Source: Acidimicrobiales bacterium
GTDB taxonomy: Bacteria > Actinomycetota > Acidimicrobiia > Acidimicrobiales > AC-9
DNA length: 47,945 bases
Direction of reading: 5' to 3'
Assembly: GCA_036270875.1 (NCBI GenBank)
Contig: DATBBR010000064.1
Coordinates: 1-47,945 of the forward strand
Made by a program: the position numbers and the translations under genes. The notes beneath the pieces are model-generated. The model was not told the DNA's origin. It was given only the letters and a program-made list of their open reading frames with translations, and ran no database searches. Positions within the stretch are counted from its first letter, which is position 1. The number at the start of each line of letters is the position of its first letter. Positions 1 to 8,893 of this stretch are shown here, piece after piece.

Positions 1-709
1 CCATCTGCTGCTGGAAGCCCTGCCCGATCTCTCCGATGGTGTTGGCGACCGGGACGCGCACGTTCTCGAACGACAGCTCAGCCGTGTCGGACGACCAGTT
101 CCCGAGCTTCTCGAGCTTGCGACTGACGGTGAACCCCGGGAGGTCGGTCGGTACCACGATCTGTGACATTCCGTGATACCCACCGTCGCCCGAGGTCCTC
201 GCCAGCAGGCACAGCCAGTCGGCCTGGGCGCCGTTGGTGATGTACAGCTTGGTCCCGTTGACCACCCACTCGTCGCCGTCGCGCTCGGCCCGGGTACGCA
301 GCGAGGCGACGTCGGAGCCGGCGTCCGCCTCGGTGACGGCGATCGACGTCACCATCTCTCCCCGGATGGCCGGGGCGAGGTAGCGACGCTTCAGGTCGTC
401 GGTCCCGAAGCGGTGCAGAGACGGTGTCGCCATGTTGGTCTGCACGCTGATCGCCATCGGCACCCCGCCGCAGCCGATGCGCCCCAGCTCCTCGCCGGCG
501 ACGACCGTGTAGGAGTGGTCGGCCCCCTGCCCGCCGTAGCTCGGGTCGTACTCCAGCCCGAGCAACCCGAGCGCGCCCAGCTTGGGGAACAGCTCGTGGG
601 CCGGGAAACCCCCCTCCTGCTCCCACCGGTCGACGTGAGGCTCGATCTCCCGTTCCACGAAGTCCCGCACGGTCTTGCGAAAGAGCTGGTGCTCAGCCGA
701 GAAGTTCAT
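1..709 (-). CDS. acyl-CoA dehydrogenase, C-terminus beyond window
   Basis: FAD-dependent acyl-CoA dehydrogenase, which introduces the alpha,beta double bond into an acyl-CoA. Reading leftwards from the ATG at 709 the frame is open to the window edge, giving 236 residues of about 380. The N-terminal helical domain begins MNFSAEHQLFRKTVRDF. The family signature VTEADAGSDVASL is present, followed by the FAD-domain stretch VVNGTKLYITNGAQADW and the middle beta-domain. The C-terminal domain carrying the usual catalytic carboxylate lies outside the window, so activity and substrate cannot be judged. It is divergent from the small gene at 739, only 29 bp away. Family assignment is firm; the specific substrate is unknown. 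Confidence 0.93.
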   Translation of the reverse strand, partial: MNFSAEHQLFRKTVRDFVEREIEPHVDRWEQEGGFPAHELFPKLGALGLLGLEYDPSYGGQGADHSYTVVAGEELGRIGCGGVPMAISVQTNMATPSLHRFGTDDLKRRYLAPAIRGEMVTSIAVTEADAGSDVASLRTRAERDGDEWVVNGTKLYITNGAQADWLCLLARTSGDGGYHGMSQIVVPTDLPGFTVSRKLEKLGNWSSDTAELSFENVRVPVANTIGEIGQGFQQQM

Positions 710-738
710 GACGTCCGCTAGCGTGCCATGCTCGGTCC

Positions 739-1023
739 ATGGCCGACATTTCGATCACCCCGACGGGGCCGGGACAGTTCTCCGTGCGGCTCGAGGACGG
801 CCGGGGCTCGACCAGCCATCGGGTGACGGTGCCGCAGGCCATGCTGGACGACCCCGAGCTTCGTGCCGTGGACCAGGAGGTGATCGTGCGGCAGTCGATG
901 GAGTTCCTGCTCGAGCGGGAGCCGCCGACGTCCATCCTCTCGGAGTTCTCCCTCGATGTGATCCCCCGCTACTTCGGCGACTACCACGCCGAGCTGCGTC
1001 GGCGCCTGACTCTGGGCGGATGA
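739..1023 (+). CDS. small conserved hypothetical protein
   Basis: A 94-residue protein with no motif I can tie to a function. It starts at ATG 739, 29 bp from the divergent acyl-CoA dehydrogenase start, and ends 4 bp before the convergent gene at 1028. The N-terminal half looks like a short beta-rich segment (RLEDGRGSTSHRVTVPQ). The C-terminal half is acidic-basic helical (SMEFLLEREPPTSILSEF). From memory, similar small proteins with a LLERE-P-SILREF-like segment occur in other actinobacteria. I count it as real because of its clean spacing and codon-position GC, but assign no role. Confidence 0.7.
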   Translation: MADISITPTGPGQFSVRLEDGRGSTSHRVTVPQAMLDDPELRAVDQEVIVRQSMEFLLEREPPTSILSEFSLDVIPRYFGDYHAELRRRLTLGG

Positions 1024-1027
1024 GCCC

Positions 1028-2113
1028 TCAGCGGGTGAACACGGCGAGGAAGTCCCGGGAGCTCGGTTCGAGCCAGTGGGTGGGGCCGTAGTTCATGCCC
1101 GCGAGGAGCGGCGTCCCCTGCACCTGATCGGGCGGGGCGAAGGGTACGGGGACATAGGTCGAGAGGCTGACCCACTGTGGGTTGATGTCGAGCTCCATGG
1201 CCCGAACGCAGCCCGCCGCCACCAGGACCTGTGCCAGTCCGGCCGGGTCGAGCGCCGGTCCCGCGGCGTAGATGAGATTGCCGTCCGCGTCGACGCCGAC
1301 CGCAGAGCGCCAGACGTTGCTGCCGCCGCCCAGTGTGGCGCCCCAGCTCGAGCCCAGGTTGGCTGGCGCGCCGCCGTCGACCAGCAGATGCAGGTTCTGC
1401 CTGACCGAGACCACGTCGGGCGTGAGGGTCACGTCCCGCCCCCATTGGCCCACCGTCGCCGAGCCGTCGGCATGGATCACCAGGGAGGCGTAGCCGTCCT
1501 GGAGGGGCAGAGCCGCTCTCCCGTCCGCGTACCACCCACCCGATCCGGTCCCGAGGCGGAAGCCGGAGTTGAAGGCGGCCACCAGCTGCGGACGGAGGGA
1601 CGGGTCGATGGCCCCCTGGGCGGGCCAGGAGCCTGAGGGTTCATCCGTCCCGGCGTACTGCACTGTCTTCGTCAGCTTGGTATTGATCAGCGCCAAGCCC
1701 GTCGGTGACGACCCGCCACCCGGGCGGAGCGTGGTGGTGTAGACGACAGGGACGGTCCCGTTCGGCCGACCGTCCGGAGCCCAGACGGCAACGCGGCCAG
1801 CCGGGACCCAGTGCCCCTCGCCTGGAAGAGGGGGACTGACCAGGGGGCGGGCGTCGACGGGCGGTGGAGGCGGCGGAGGCGGCGGCGCCGTCGTCGTCGT
1901 TACCCGGCTCGAAGACGAACGTGACGGAGCACCCGGCTGGGCGCTGGCTGTTCGCGACGACCGGTCCGGTCCGGACGTGCCCGAGGTGGCCAGGAGGGCC
2001 GTCACCGCCGCCACGGCGACGACCACGGCGGCCACCGGGACGAACCAGAGGCGCCGCAGCCGTCGACGGGGCGGAGGGGACGCGGGCTCCTTCTGGGAGC
2101 CGATCAGCACCAT
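1028..2113 (-). CDS. membrane-anchored phosphodiester glycosidase-like (NAGPA/DUF2233) protein
   Basis: The protein has 361 residues. A basic N-terminus leads into one membrane segment at about residues 23-42. A Ser/Thr/Pro linker with a run of nine prolines at about 77-85 follows, and then an extracytoplasmic domain. That domain carries features of the phosphodiester glycosidase family (NAGPA-like, PF09992 type): AFNSGF near 180-185, VGVDADGNLIYAAG near 272-285 and ELDIN near 307-311. Members cleave GlcNAc-phosphodiester or related sugar-phosphate links, or act in envelope polysaccharide turnover; the substrate here is unknown. The start is ATG 2113. A 7-bp inverted repeat lies just upstream. 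The gene is downstream of lon on the same strand, 48 bp away. Confidence 0.75.
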   Translation of the reverse strand: MVLIGSQKEPASPPPRRRLRRLWFVPVAAVVVAVAAVTALLATSGTSGPDRSSRTASAQPGAPSRSSSSRVTTTTAPPPPPPPPPVDARPLVSPPLPGEGHWVPAGRVAVWAPDGRPNGTVPVVYTTTLRPGGGSSPTGLALINTKLTKTVQYAGTDEPSGSWPAQGAIDPSLRPQLVAAFNSGFRLGTGSGGWYADGRAALPLQDGYASLVIHADGSATVGQWGRDVTLTPDVVSVRQNLHLLVDGGAPANLGSSWGATLGGGSNVWRSAVGVDADGNLIYAAGPALDPAGLAQVLVAAGCVRAMELDINPQWVSLSTYVPVPFAPPDQVQGTPLLAGMNYGPTHWLEPSSRDFLAVFTR

Positions 2114-2117
2114 ATAG

Positions 2118-2139
2118 GGGGAGTATTGTCACACTCCCC
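2118..2139 (-). promoter_or_regulatory. inverted repeat between lon stop and the glycosidase start
   Basis: GGGGAGT (2118-2124) and ACTCCCC (2133-2139) are perfect 7-bp arms with an 8-nt spacer. The repeat sits between the lon stop (2162) and the downstream start (2113), 4 bp from the ATG. No U-tract follows on the minus strand, so an operator or a translation-control hairpin fits better than an intrinsic terminator. The structure is seen; its role is inferred. Confidence 0.35.
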
Positions 2140-2161
2140 GCCCACCTGCAGGGGGCAGGGG

Positions 2162-4513
2162 TTACGCCGCTGACCTCACCTCGGCGGCAGCGGGCTCGAG
2201 GGCCACGGCGAGGACCTCGGCGACGTCGTCCACCAGGTGGAAGGACAGCTGATCCCGCACCGCCTCGGGGACGTCATCGAGGTCTCCCCCATTGCGAGCA
2301 GGGAGGACGACCTCGGTGAGACCGGCTCGGTGGGCGGCCAGCACCTTCTGCTTCACGCCTCCGATCGGCAGCACCTTGCCCTGCAGCGTGACCTCTCCGG
2401 TCATGCCCACGGTCGACCGGACCGAACGCCCGGTCAGCAAGCTGGTCAGCGCGGTCGTCATGGTCACACCTGCCGACGGACCGTCCTTGGGAACGGCACC
2501 TGCCGGCACGTGGACGTGGAAGCGCCGCTTGGTGGCCGCCTCGGGGGACAGCCCCAGGGCATCCGCGTGCGAGCGCACGTAGGACAGGGCGATCTCGACC
2601 GACTCCTTCATGACGTCGCCGAGCTGGCCGGTCAGCACCAGCCCCTCGCCCTCCATCGAGGACGCCTCGATGAAGAGGACGTCTCCACCCGCCCCGGTGA
2701 CGGCGAGCCCCGTGGCCACCCCGGGCACCGAGGTGCGCTCGGCAGCCTCGGCGAAGAAGCGCGCCCGGCCGAGGTACCTGGCGACGTCGCCACCCTCGAC
2801 GACCACGGGGGTCGACTGGGAATCGGAGGCGATGGCCGTGGCGACCTTTCGCAGGAGCTTGCCCAGCTCCCGCTCCAGGCTGCGGACCCCCGCCTCGCGG
2901 GTGTAGTCGGACACGATGGCGCGCAGGGCGTCCTCGGTCACGGTGACGTCGTCGGGCACCAGCCCATTTCGCTGAAGCTGGCGAGCCAGCAGATGGTCCC
3001 GGCCGATGGCGACCTTCTCGTCCTCGGTGTAGCCGTCCAGGCGGACGAGCTCCATGCGGTCGAGCAAGGGCCCAGGGATCGTCTCGGAGACGTTGGCGGT
3101 GGCCAGGAAGACCACGTCGGACAGGTCCAGGTCGACCTCGAGGTAGTGGTCCCGGAAGGTGTGGTTCTGGGCCGGATCCAGCACCTCGAGCAGCGCCGAC
3201 GAGGGGTCACCCCGCCAGTCGGCGCCGATCTTGTCCACCTCGTCCAGCAAGAGCACCGGGTTCATGGTCCCGGCCTCGCGGATGGCACGCACGATCCGCC
3301 CGGCGGCCGCGCCGACGTAGGTACGGCGGTGGCCGCGGATCTCGGCCTCGTCGTGAACGCCGCCCAGGGCGACACGAACGAACTTCCGGCCCATGGCCCT
3401 GGCCACGGACTCGCCCAGGGACGTCTTTCCGACGCCCGGCGGCCCCACCAGGGCGACGATGGCGCCGGCACCGCGGCGGTCGTCCTCACTCAGGCCGCGG
3501 TCGGCCCGCAGCTTGCGAACGGCCAGGTACTCGATGATGCGGTCCTTCACGTCGGACAGACCGGTGTGGTCGGCGTCGAGAACCTCTCTTGCCTCCTCGA
3601 CGTCGAGGCGGTCCTCGGAGCGGACCCCCCAGGGCACGTCCAGGACAGTATCCAGCCAGGTCCGGATCCAGCCCCCTTCGGGGTTCTGCTCGCTGGTGCG
3701 CTCGAGGCGCTCGATCTCCTTCTCGATGGCCGTCCGCACGTCGGCGGGCAGATCAGCGGCCTCGACCTTGGCCCGGTACTCGGCCACCGGCCCCTCGGCG
3801 TCGCCGAGCTCGCCCAGCTCCTTGCGGATGGCGGCCAGCTGCTGACGGAGCAGGAACTCACGCTGGGTCCGCTCCATGCCCTCGGCCACGTCGGTGCGGA
3901 TCTGGTCCGCGACCTCGTGCTCGGCCAGGGCGTCACGCGCCCAGCCGAGGACCTTGCGCACGCGCTCCTCGACATCCAGGGTCTCCAGGACCTCGACGGC
4001 GCGGGCGACGGGAAAGTCGGTCCAGCCGCCGATGATGGCGTCGGCCAGGGCTCCGGGCTCGGTGGCGCTGGCGAGCGCCTCCGGCAGCCGCCGCGAACGA
4101 CGGCGCTCGGCCAGGGCGCTCACCACACCCCGCAGCTCCCGCGCCAGCTCGGCCAGACCGCCGGTGGCGACGGTCGGGTCCTCGATCCGCTCGGCCTGGA
4201 CCCAGAGCCCGGGGCCGGTACCGGCCACGCCGGTGCCGACGACGGCACGGGAGAGGCCTCTCAGCAACACGGCCTGCTGCCCGTTGGGCAGCTGGCCCAC
4301 CTCGTCCACCCGGGACACGGTCCCGACCTTGGCGTAGCGCCCGTCGATACGGGGCACGAGCAGCAGAAGCCCGTCGGCGGTGGACGCCGCCTGGATCGCA
4401 TTCTTCGCCTCGTCGGTGTCCGGAGCGAGCGTCACCACCATCTGAGGCAGCACGACGCCCACCTCGATGGGCAGCAGCGGCAAGCTCACGGTGTTGGGTT
4501 CGGTGGTCGGCAT
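2162..4513 (-). CDS. lon: ATP-dependent protease Lon (LonA)
   Basis: A 783-residue cytoplasmic AAA+ serine protease that degrades misfolded and regulatory proteins, full length for LonA. It has the N-terminal substrate-binding domain (from about residue 8, SLPLLPIEVGVVLPQ) and a coiled-coil region around 200-280. Walker A is GPPGVGKTS with Lys363, and Walker B is PVLLLDEVDKIG. The protease domain has the nucleophile Ser680 in PKDGPSAGV and the dyad Lys723 in GGVKQKV, exactly 43 residues apart as in E. coli Lon. It starts at ATG 4513 and is divergent from the penicillin-binding lipoprotein gene. Repeats rich in GGAGT/ACTCC just upstream may be a regulator site. No anomalies seen. Confidence 0.98.
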   Translation of the reverse strand: MPTTEPNTVSLPLLPIEVGVVLPQMVVTLAPDTDEAKNAIQAASTADGLLLLVPRIDGRYAKVGTVSRVDEVGQLPNGQQAVLLRGLSRAVVGTGVAGTGPGLWVQAERIEDPTVATGGLAELARELRGVVSALAERRRSRRLPEALASATEPGALADAIIGGWTDFPVARAVEVLETLDVEERVRKVLGWARDALAEHEVADQIRTDVAEGMERTQREFLLRQQLAAIRKELGELGDAEGPVAEYRAKVEAADLPADVRTAIEKEIERLERTSEQNPEGGWIRTWLDTVLDVPWGVRSEDRLDVEEAREVLDADHTGLSDVKDRIIEYLAVRKLRADRGLSEDDRRGAGAIVALVGPPGVGKTSLGESVARAMGRKFVRVALGGVHDEAEIRGHRRTYVGAAAGRIVRAIREAGTMNPVLLLDEVDKIGADWRGDPSSALLEVLDPAQNHTFRDHYLEVDLDLSDVVFLATANVSETIPGPLLDRMELVRLDGYTEDEKVAIGRDHLLARQLQRNGLVPDDVTVTEDALRAIVSDYTREAGVRSLERELGKLLRKVATAIASDSQSTPVVVEGGDVARYLGRARFFAEAAERTSVPGVATGLAVTGAGGDVLFIEASSMEGEGLVLTGQLGDVMKESVEIALSYVRSHADALGLSPEAATKRRFHVHVPAGAVPKDGPSAGVTMTTALTSLLTGRSVRSTVGMTGEVTLQGKVLPIGGVKQKVLAAHRAGLTEVVLPARNGGDLDDVPEAVRDQLSFHLVDDVAEVLAVALEPAAAEVRSAA

Positions 4514-4517
4514 GGTG

Positions 4518-4547
4518 GACTCCTAAATGAACTCCTCGTTCGGAGTC
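4518..4547 (-). promoter_or_regulatory. candidate operator upstream of lon
   Basis: Two overlapping inverted repeats share the arm at 4542-4547: ACTCC (4531-4535) with GGAGT (4542-4546), and GACTCC (4518-4523) with GGAGTC (4542-4547). The site ends 4 bp from the lon ATG and lies in an unusually AT-rich stretch for this window. In other actinobacteria lon is controlled by HspR or ClgR, but the half-site orientation does not match the HspR HAIR consensus. The binding protein is therefore unknown. Confidence 0.4.
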
Positions 4548-4659
4548 TTACAACATTACAGGTCTGCACATTTCTTCCCGCCGGTATGTGGGCAAACCGG
4601 GCACAGACAGCAGGGCCGCGCTCCGGGCGGTCACGTCGTCGGGGGTAGGGTCTGCGGCC

Positions 4660-6519
4660 GTGCCGCGCCGGTCTGCAGCCGTCCTCGTGGGCGCCGTGGC
4701 CACGGCGGCGGCCCTGCTCGCCAGCTGCTCCTCCGGATCGTCGGGCGCGCCGACAGCCAGCGCCTTTCTGTCGGCCTGGTCGAAGGGCGACCTCCAGGGG
4801 GCCGCGGGCCACACGGGTGCTCCGGACCGGGCCGTCGCCGACCTCCAGCAGGTGACGAACGACCTCCAGGTCGGCCACGCCGACCTGCGGCTGGGCGACG
4901 TGGGCGGATCGAGCGCCACCTTCTCGGCCGCCCTCACCCTGGCCGGCCTCGGCGTCTGGAAGTACCAGGGCCGGCTCGGCCTGCGGCAGACGGCCGGCGG
5001 TCAGTGGGTGGTCGCCTGGGCGCCCTCGGACATCTACCCGGGCCTCGGGCCCGGGCAGCGACTCGGGCGGACGAGGACACTCCCGGCCAGGGCCCCAATT
5101 CTCGACCGCACCGGCGCCCCGCTGGTGCTGCCGACACCCGTCGTCACCGTCGGCGTGGTGCCGGGCAAGCTCACCAACCCGGCCGCCGCCATCGCCGCCC
5201 TCCAGGCCACGACCGGGACGGATCCAGCCCGCGTGCAGCAGCTCCTCGCCGGGGCCAAGCCCGACCAGTTCATCCCTGTCATCACCCTGCGCCAGGCCGA
5301 CTACGCCAGGGCCAAGCCGGTCCTCTACCCGATCCCCGGCCTGTCCTTCCAGCAGAAGACCGAGAACCTGCCCCCGACATCCACCTTCGGCCGGGCCGTG
5401 CTGGGCCAGATCGGGCAGGCCACGGCCGACGCCCTCAAGCAGGCGGGGCCCGGCTTCGAGGCAGCCGACGACGTCGGCCTCTCCGGCCTCGAGCTCACCT
5501 ACCAGCGCCAGCTGGCCGGCACCCCCTCGGGGTCGGTCGTCGTGCTCGACGCCCAGGGCCAGGCGGTCCGGACCGCGTTCTCGGTCACAGGACAGCCGGG
5601 CCACGCCGTCCAGACCACGTTGGACCAGCGCCTCCAGACGGCGGCCGAGACCGCCCTCGCTACCACGCCGCACCCGGCGGCCCTGGTCGCCGTCCAGCCT
5701 TCGACCGGCCAGCTGCTGGCGGTCGCCAACACCCCTCCCGACTCCTCGTTCGACCGGGCCCTCAGCGGGCAGTACCCGCCGGGCTCGTCGTTCAAGATCG
5801 TCACGACCACCGCCCTCATCCCCACGGGGGTCACCCCCGACACCCCCGCGGCCTGCCCGCCCAGCGTCACCGTCGGGGGCAGGTCCTTCACCAACTTCGA
5901 GGGAGAGACCTCGGGAACGGTCCCCTTCTCGGTCGACTTCGCCCGATCGTGCAACACGGCGTTCATCGGGTTGGCATCCCGCCTCAACGCCGATCAGCTC
6001 CAGACGGCGGGCCGCTCGCTCGGCATCGGCACGGGCTGGAAGCTCCCGCTCCCCGCCTTCACCGGGCAGATCCCGACGACCAGCGACCCGACCGAGCTGG
6101 CTGCGGACGCCATCGGCCAGGGCCGCGTCCTCGCCAGCCCGGTGGCGATGGCGCTGGCGGCCGGCGCCATCGACGCCGGCCAGTGGCGGACGCCGGTCCT
6201 CGTCACCGACCCCGCCAACGCCTCGACCCCCCCGGCCCAACCTCCACCGTCTCTGCCGCCCGGCGCGGCGAGGACCCTCGCTCAGCTGATGCGGGGGGTC
6301 GTCACCGGCGGAACCGGCACGGCGGCCAACGTGCCCGGCCCGCCCGTCTTCGGCAAGACGGGCACAGCCGAGTTCGGCTCGGGTCAACCTCCGCAGACTC
6401 ACGCCTGGTTCATCGGCTACCGCGGCGACGTCTCCTTCGCCGTGATCGTGGAGGGCGGCGGCGTCGGGGGCGCGGTCGCCGCCCCCATCGCCGCCGGCTT
6501 CCTGCAGGCCACGGGCTGA
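4660..6519 (+). CDS. penicillin-binding lipoprotein, transpeptidase (PbpLipo-type)
   Basis: A cell-wall DD-transpeptidase. From GTG 4660 it has 619 residues with a lipoprotein signal ending in lipobox LLASC, then an NTF2-like MecA_N domain (about 27-130), a PBP dimerisation region, and the transpeptidase domain. The three active-site motifs are intact: SSFK (Ser376, Lys379), SCN (430-432) and KTG (566-568). An upstream in-frame GTG at 4588 would add 24 residues and bury the signal peptide, so 4660 is preferred. M. tuberculosis Rv2864c has the same architecture. Acts outside the membrane on peptidoglycan stem peptides. Divergent from lon; the SDR at 6550 follows 30 bp downstream on the same strand. 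Confidence 0.92.
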   Translation: MPRRSAAVLVGAVATAAALLASCSSGSSGAPTASAFLSAWSKGDLQGAAGHTGAPDRAVADLQQVTNDLQVGHADLRLGDVGGSSATFSAALTLAGLGVWKYQGRLGLRQTAGGQWVVAWAPSDIYPGLGPGQRLGRTRTLPARAPILDRTGAPLVLPTPVVTVGVVPGKLTNPAAAIAALQATTGTDPARVQQLLAGAKPDQFIPVITLRQADYARAKPVLYPIPGLSFQQKTENLPPTSTFGRAVLGQIGQATADALKQAGPGFEAADDVGLSGLELTYQRQLAGTPSGSVVVLDAQGQAVRTAFSVTGQPGHAVQTTLDQRLQTAAETALATTPHPAALVAVQPSTGQLLAVANTPPDSSFDRALSGQYPPGSSFKIVTTTALIPTGVTPDTPAACPPSVTVGGRSFTNFEGETSGTVPFSVDFARSCNTAFIGLASRLNADQLQTAGRSLGIGTGWKLPLPAFTGQIPTTSDPTELAADAIGQGRVLASPVAMALAAGAIDAGQWRTPVLVTDPANASTPPAQPPPSLPPGAARTLAQLMRGVVTGGTGTAANVPGPPVFGKTGTAEFGSGQPPQTHAWFIGYRGDVSFAVIVEGGGVGGAVAAPIAAGFLQATG

Positions 6520-6549
6520 GCGAACCCGACCCGGCTTGTACGCTGCACC

Positions 6550-7296
6550 GTGGACCTGAACGGGCGTGTCGCGCTCGTCACCGGCGGCTCGAGCGGGATC
6601 GGGGCGGCCGTCGTGCAGCGGCTGCAGCACGCCGGCAGCCGGGTGGCGGTGCTCGACCTCCAGGCCGATGCCGACGACGGCGATCTGGCGTTGGCGTGTG
6701 ACGTGGCCGAGGAAGACCAGGTCGTCAAGGCCGTGAGCCACGCCCATCGGTCACTCGGCGGCCTGGACGTCGCCGTGCTGGCCGCGGGCGTGGGCGGCAT
6801 GTCGGCCGTCGCCGACATGTCCAGCTCGGAGTGGGACCGGGTCCAACGCGTCAACCTCCGGGGCACGTTCCTCTGCCTGCGGGAAGCGGCCCGCGCCATG
6901 CGCCAGGCGGACGCGGGAGGGGCCATCGTGGCCCTCACGTCGGTGTCGGGCTTCCTGGCCGACCGGCTCATGGCGCACTACTGCGTGTCGAAGGCGGGCG
7001 TGGCCGCCCTCGTGCGGGTGGCGGCGAGAGAGCTCGGGCCCGCCCGCATCCGGGTCAACGCAGTGGCGCCAGGCACGACGGACACGCCGATGTTCGACGC
7101 CGCCCGCCGCCTACCGGGCTACGAGGAGCAGGTGACCGGACGAACCCCGTTGGGCGGGTTGGGATCGCCCGGACAGGTGGCCGAGGCGGCGGTCGCCCTG
7201 GCCGGGCTGGATTGGGTCACCGGCCAGATCGTGGCCGCCGATGGAGGCCTCTCGCTCTGGAGCCCGATCGATCCCGCCGAACGCCTGCCCGGGTAA
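6550..7296 (+). CDS. short-chain dehydrogenase/reductase
   Basis: A classical NAD(P)-dependent SDR of 248 residues starting at GTG 6550. It has the cofactor loop TGGSSGIG (residues 11-18), a stretch VLAAGVGG equivalent to the NNAG motif, and the catalytic Tyr144-x3-Lys148 in YCVSK. Near the C-terminus, VTGQIVAADGG is the family's typical ending. After beta2 the sequence has an acidic residue (VLDLQAD), which usually favours NAD over NADP. The substrate is unknown. It begins 30 bp after the penicillin-binding protein stop and converges with the thiolase at 7330. Confidence 0.9.
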   Translation: MDLNGRVALVTGGSSGIGAAVVQRLQHAGSRVAVLDLQADADDGDLALACDVAEEDQVVKAVSHAHRSLGGLDVAVLAAGVGGMSAVADMSSSEWDRVQRVNLRGTFLCLREAARAMRQADAGGAIVALTSVSGFLADRLMAHYCVSKAGVAALVRVAARELGPARIRVNAVAPGTTDTPMFDAARRLPGYEEQVTGRTPLGGLGSPGQVAEAAVALAGLDWVTGQIVAADGGLSLWSPIDPAERLPG

Positions 7297-7329
7297 GCCG
7301 GCCACTGAGCTCATCGCGACGCTGCCCGG

Positions 7330-8473
7330 CTACCGCTTCAGCACCACGACCGACGCGTTGGCACCTCTCCCGACAGTGTGCGCCAGCGCCGTCGTCGCCC
7401 CCGTCACCTGCCGGGCCCCGGCGTCGCCGCGCAGCTGGAGCGTGAGCTCGACCACCTGACCCAGCGCCGAGGCGCCCAGTGGCTCGCCCTTCGACAGCAG
7501 GCCCCCGCTCGGGTTCACCGGCAGCCGGCCGCTCATCTCCGTGGCCCCGTCCTCGACCGTCTTGCCTGCGTCACCCCTGGGGCAGAGCCCGAGCTCCTCG
7601 TAGGAGAGGAGCTCCCGAGCGGCGTCGGTGTCCTGGCATTCGACGACGTCGAGATCCGACGGGCCCAGCCCCGCGGCCTCGTAGGCCGCCCGGGCAGCCA
7701 AGGTCGTGGGCGGTGGAATGCTGTCGTCGACCCGCCCGGACATCGGAGTGGCCTCGCTCACCACGTTGCCCGGGAGATGCGATCGAAGGACCGCGGCGGC
7801 GACCTTCACGGACGCGCCGGAGGCGCCGGACGAGCGCCGCAGCACGACGGCGGCCGCACCCTCGTTGGGAGAGCACAGCATCCACAGTCGCAGCGGCTCG
7901 CACACGACCCGCGACGCCAGCACGTCCTCGGCGGTGACCGCCCGTCGGAACATGGCGGCCGGATTGTCCACCCCGTGGCGACGGTTCTTCACCACGACCT
8001 GGGCCAGGTGGTCCAGGGTCACACCGGACTCGTGCATCAGGCGCTGGGCCCGCAGGGCGAAGTAGGCGGGCGTCGCAGCCAGGCCGGCCTCCTCACGCCA
8101 TGGCTCGAAGAACGACGACCTGATGATGCCCTTGGGCATCTTCTCGATGCCATACACCAGCGCCGTGTCGTGCTGGCCGGCGCGAATGGCATCGGCCGCG
8201 AGGATCAGCGCGGCAGCGCCGCTGGCGCAGCCGGCCTCCACGTCGAAGATCGGCACGCCCGTCAGGCCCAGGGCGTCGAGGACCTTGTGACCGGCAGCCA
8301 CTCCTCCGTAGGCAGTGCCACAAAAGGCGGCCTGGAAGCCCCCCCCGGCCGACGCCCGCCTCAGCCAGGCTCGCCCGCACGGCCTCCACCCCCATCTCGG
8401 TCACCGACTTGCCGTCGAACCGCCCAAACGGATGGATCCCGATACCGGCGATCTCGACGTCGGTCCCGGTCAT
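7330..8473 (-). pseudogene. SCP-x/Ltp-type thiolase, frameshifted at a G8 tract
   Basis: A thiolase-superfamily protein of the lipid-transfer (SCP-x/Ltp) type, expected to condense or cleave acyl-CoAs. The N-terminal part (MTGTDVEIAGIGIHPFGRFDG) runs from ATG 8473 in one frame. The rest, from about GFQAAFCGTAYGGVAAGHK and including the nucleophile-type segment VEAGCASG, lies in another frame down to 7330. The frames meet at eight consecutive Cs at 8339-8346 (eight Gs in the gene). With seven the gene would read through as about 380 residues. All family landmarks on both sides are intact, so this is either a sequencing or assembly error or a very recent mutation. It overlaps the upstream DUF35 gene by 4 bp, suggesting they act as a complex. 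Confidence 0.88.
8339..8346. repeat. C8/G8 homopolymer at the thiolase frameshift
   Basis: Eight consecutive C on the plus strand mark the point where the reading frame of the minus-strand thiolase changes. Removal of one base restores a continuous gene. Confidence 0.9.
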
Positions 8474-8862
8474 CGCTCGTCCGGGCCGAAGGCGTAGGTG
8501 ACCACGGGCCGACCGTCCTCACCCATGTGAAGGGGGACGATCTCGAGTCGCATGACCTGGCCGCGACGCAAGCGGGCCGGGTCGGCCTCGGTGATCCGGG
8601 TGATGACCCGGATCCGCTCGGGCAGCTCCACCACGCCGAAGCCGAAGGGCACCTCGCCGCGGTAGCCGGGGGGCGGGGCCGTCACTGCTGTCCACGACCA
8701 CAGCGTGCCCGTCGGCGACAGCGGAGCCTCGATGACGTCCTCGGCCGAGCAGTACGGGCAGCAGGCAGTCGACGGAAAGTGGTGCTCACCGCAGCTGCCG
8801 CACCGACCTCCGAGCAGGCGGACAGAGCCATCCTTCACCTCCGTGAACAGCCCGTCCCGCAC
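8470..8862 (-). CDS. Zn-ribbon/OB-fold protein (DUF35), thiolase partner
   Basis: A 130-residue DUF35 protein: an N-terminal rubredoxin-like zinc ribbon with Cys21, Cys24, Cys35 and Cys38 (CGSC...CPYC), followed by an OB-fold (about 47-110). In actinobacterial steroid catabolism such modules pair with Ltp-type thiolases or MaoC hydratases (for example the ChsH2 DUF35 domain with the aldolase Ltp2) and are needed for activity. Here the stop codon overlaps the start of the thiolase by 4 bp (ATGA), strong evidence of translational coupling and a joint complex. It starts 31 bp after the 6-phosphogluconate dehydrogenase gene, so all three may be one transcript. Confidence 0.93.
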   Translation of the reverse strand: MRDGLFTEVKDGSVRLLGGRCGSCGEHHFPSTACCPYCSAEDVIEAPLSPTGTLWSWTAVTAPPPGYRGEVPFGFGVVELPERIRVITRITEADPARLRRGQVMRLEIVPLHMGEDGRPVVTYAFGPDER

Positions 8863-8893
8863 CGGGACACCTGGGCGGGACTCGCCCCTGACC

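Noticed and set aside
1880-1900. GGCGGAGGCGGCGG-type simple repeat
   Set aside because: It encodes the proline linker of the exported glycosidase-like protein in frame, so it is a coding feature, not an independent repeat element.
4518-4547. HspR (HAIR) site before lon
   Set aside because: HAIR has GAGT half-sites facing ACTC across seven bases. Here the order is ACTCC...GGAGT, so it is kept only as an unassigned inverted repeat.
2237-4648. 803-codon open frame on the plus strand across lon
   Set aside because: Antisense to a complete, motif-verified Lon protease. Its His/Gly/Asp/Gln-rich composition is what complementary-strand frames of very GC-rich genes give.
4486-6747. 753-codon minus-strand open frame across the penicillin-binding lipoprotein
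   Set aside because: Spans the penicillin-binding protein, the intergenic gap and part of lon and the SDR with no motif; a shadow of the real genes.
8339-8346. Phase variation through the G8 tract
   Set aside because: Eight Gs are short for a contingency locus and the gene product is cytoplasmic and metabolic; sequencing error or recent mutation is simpler. The frameshift itself is reported.
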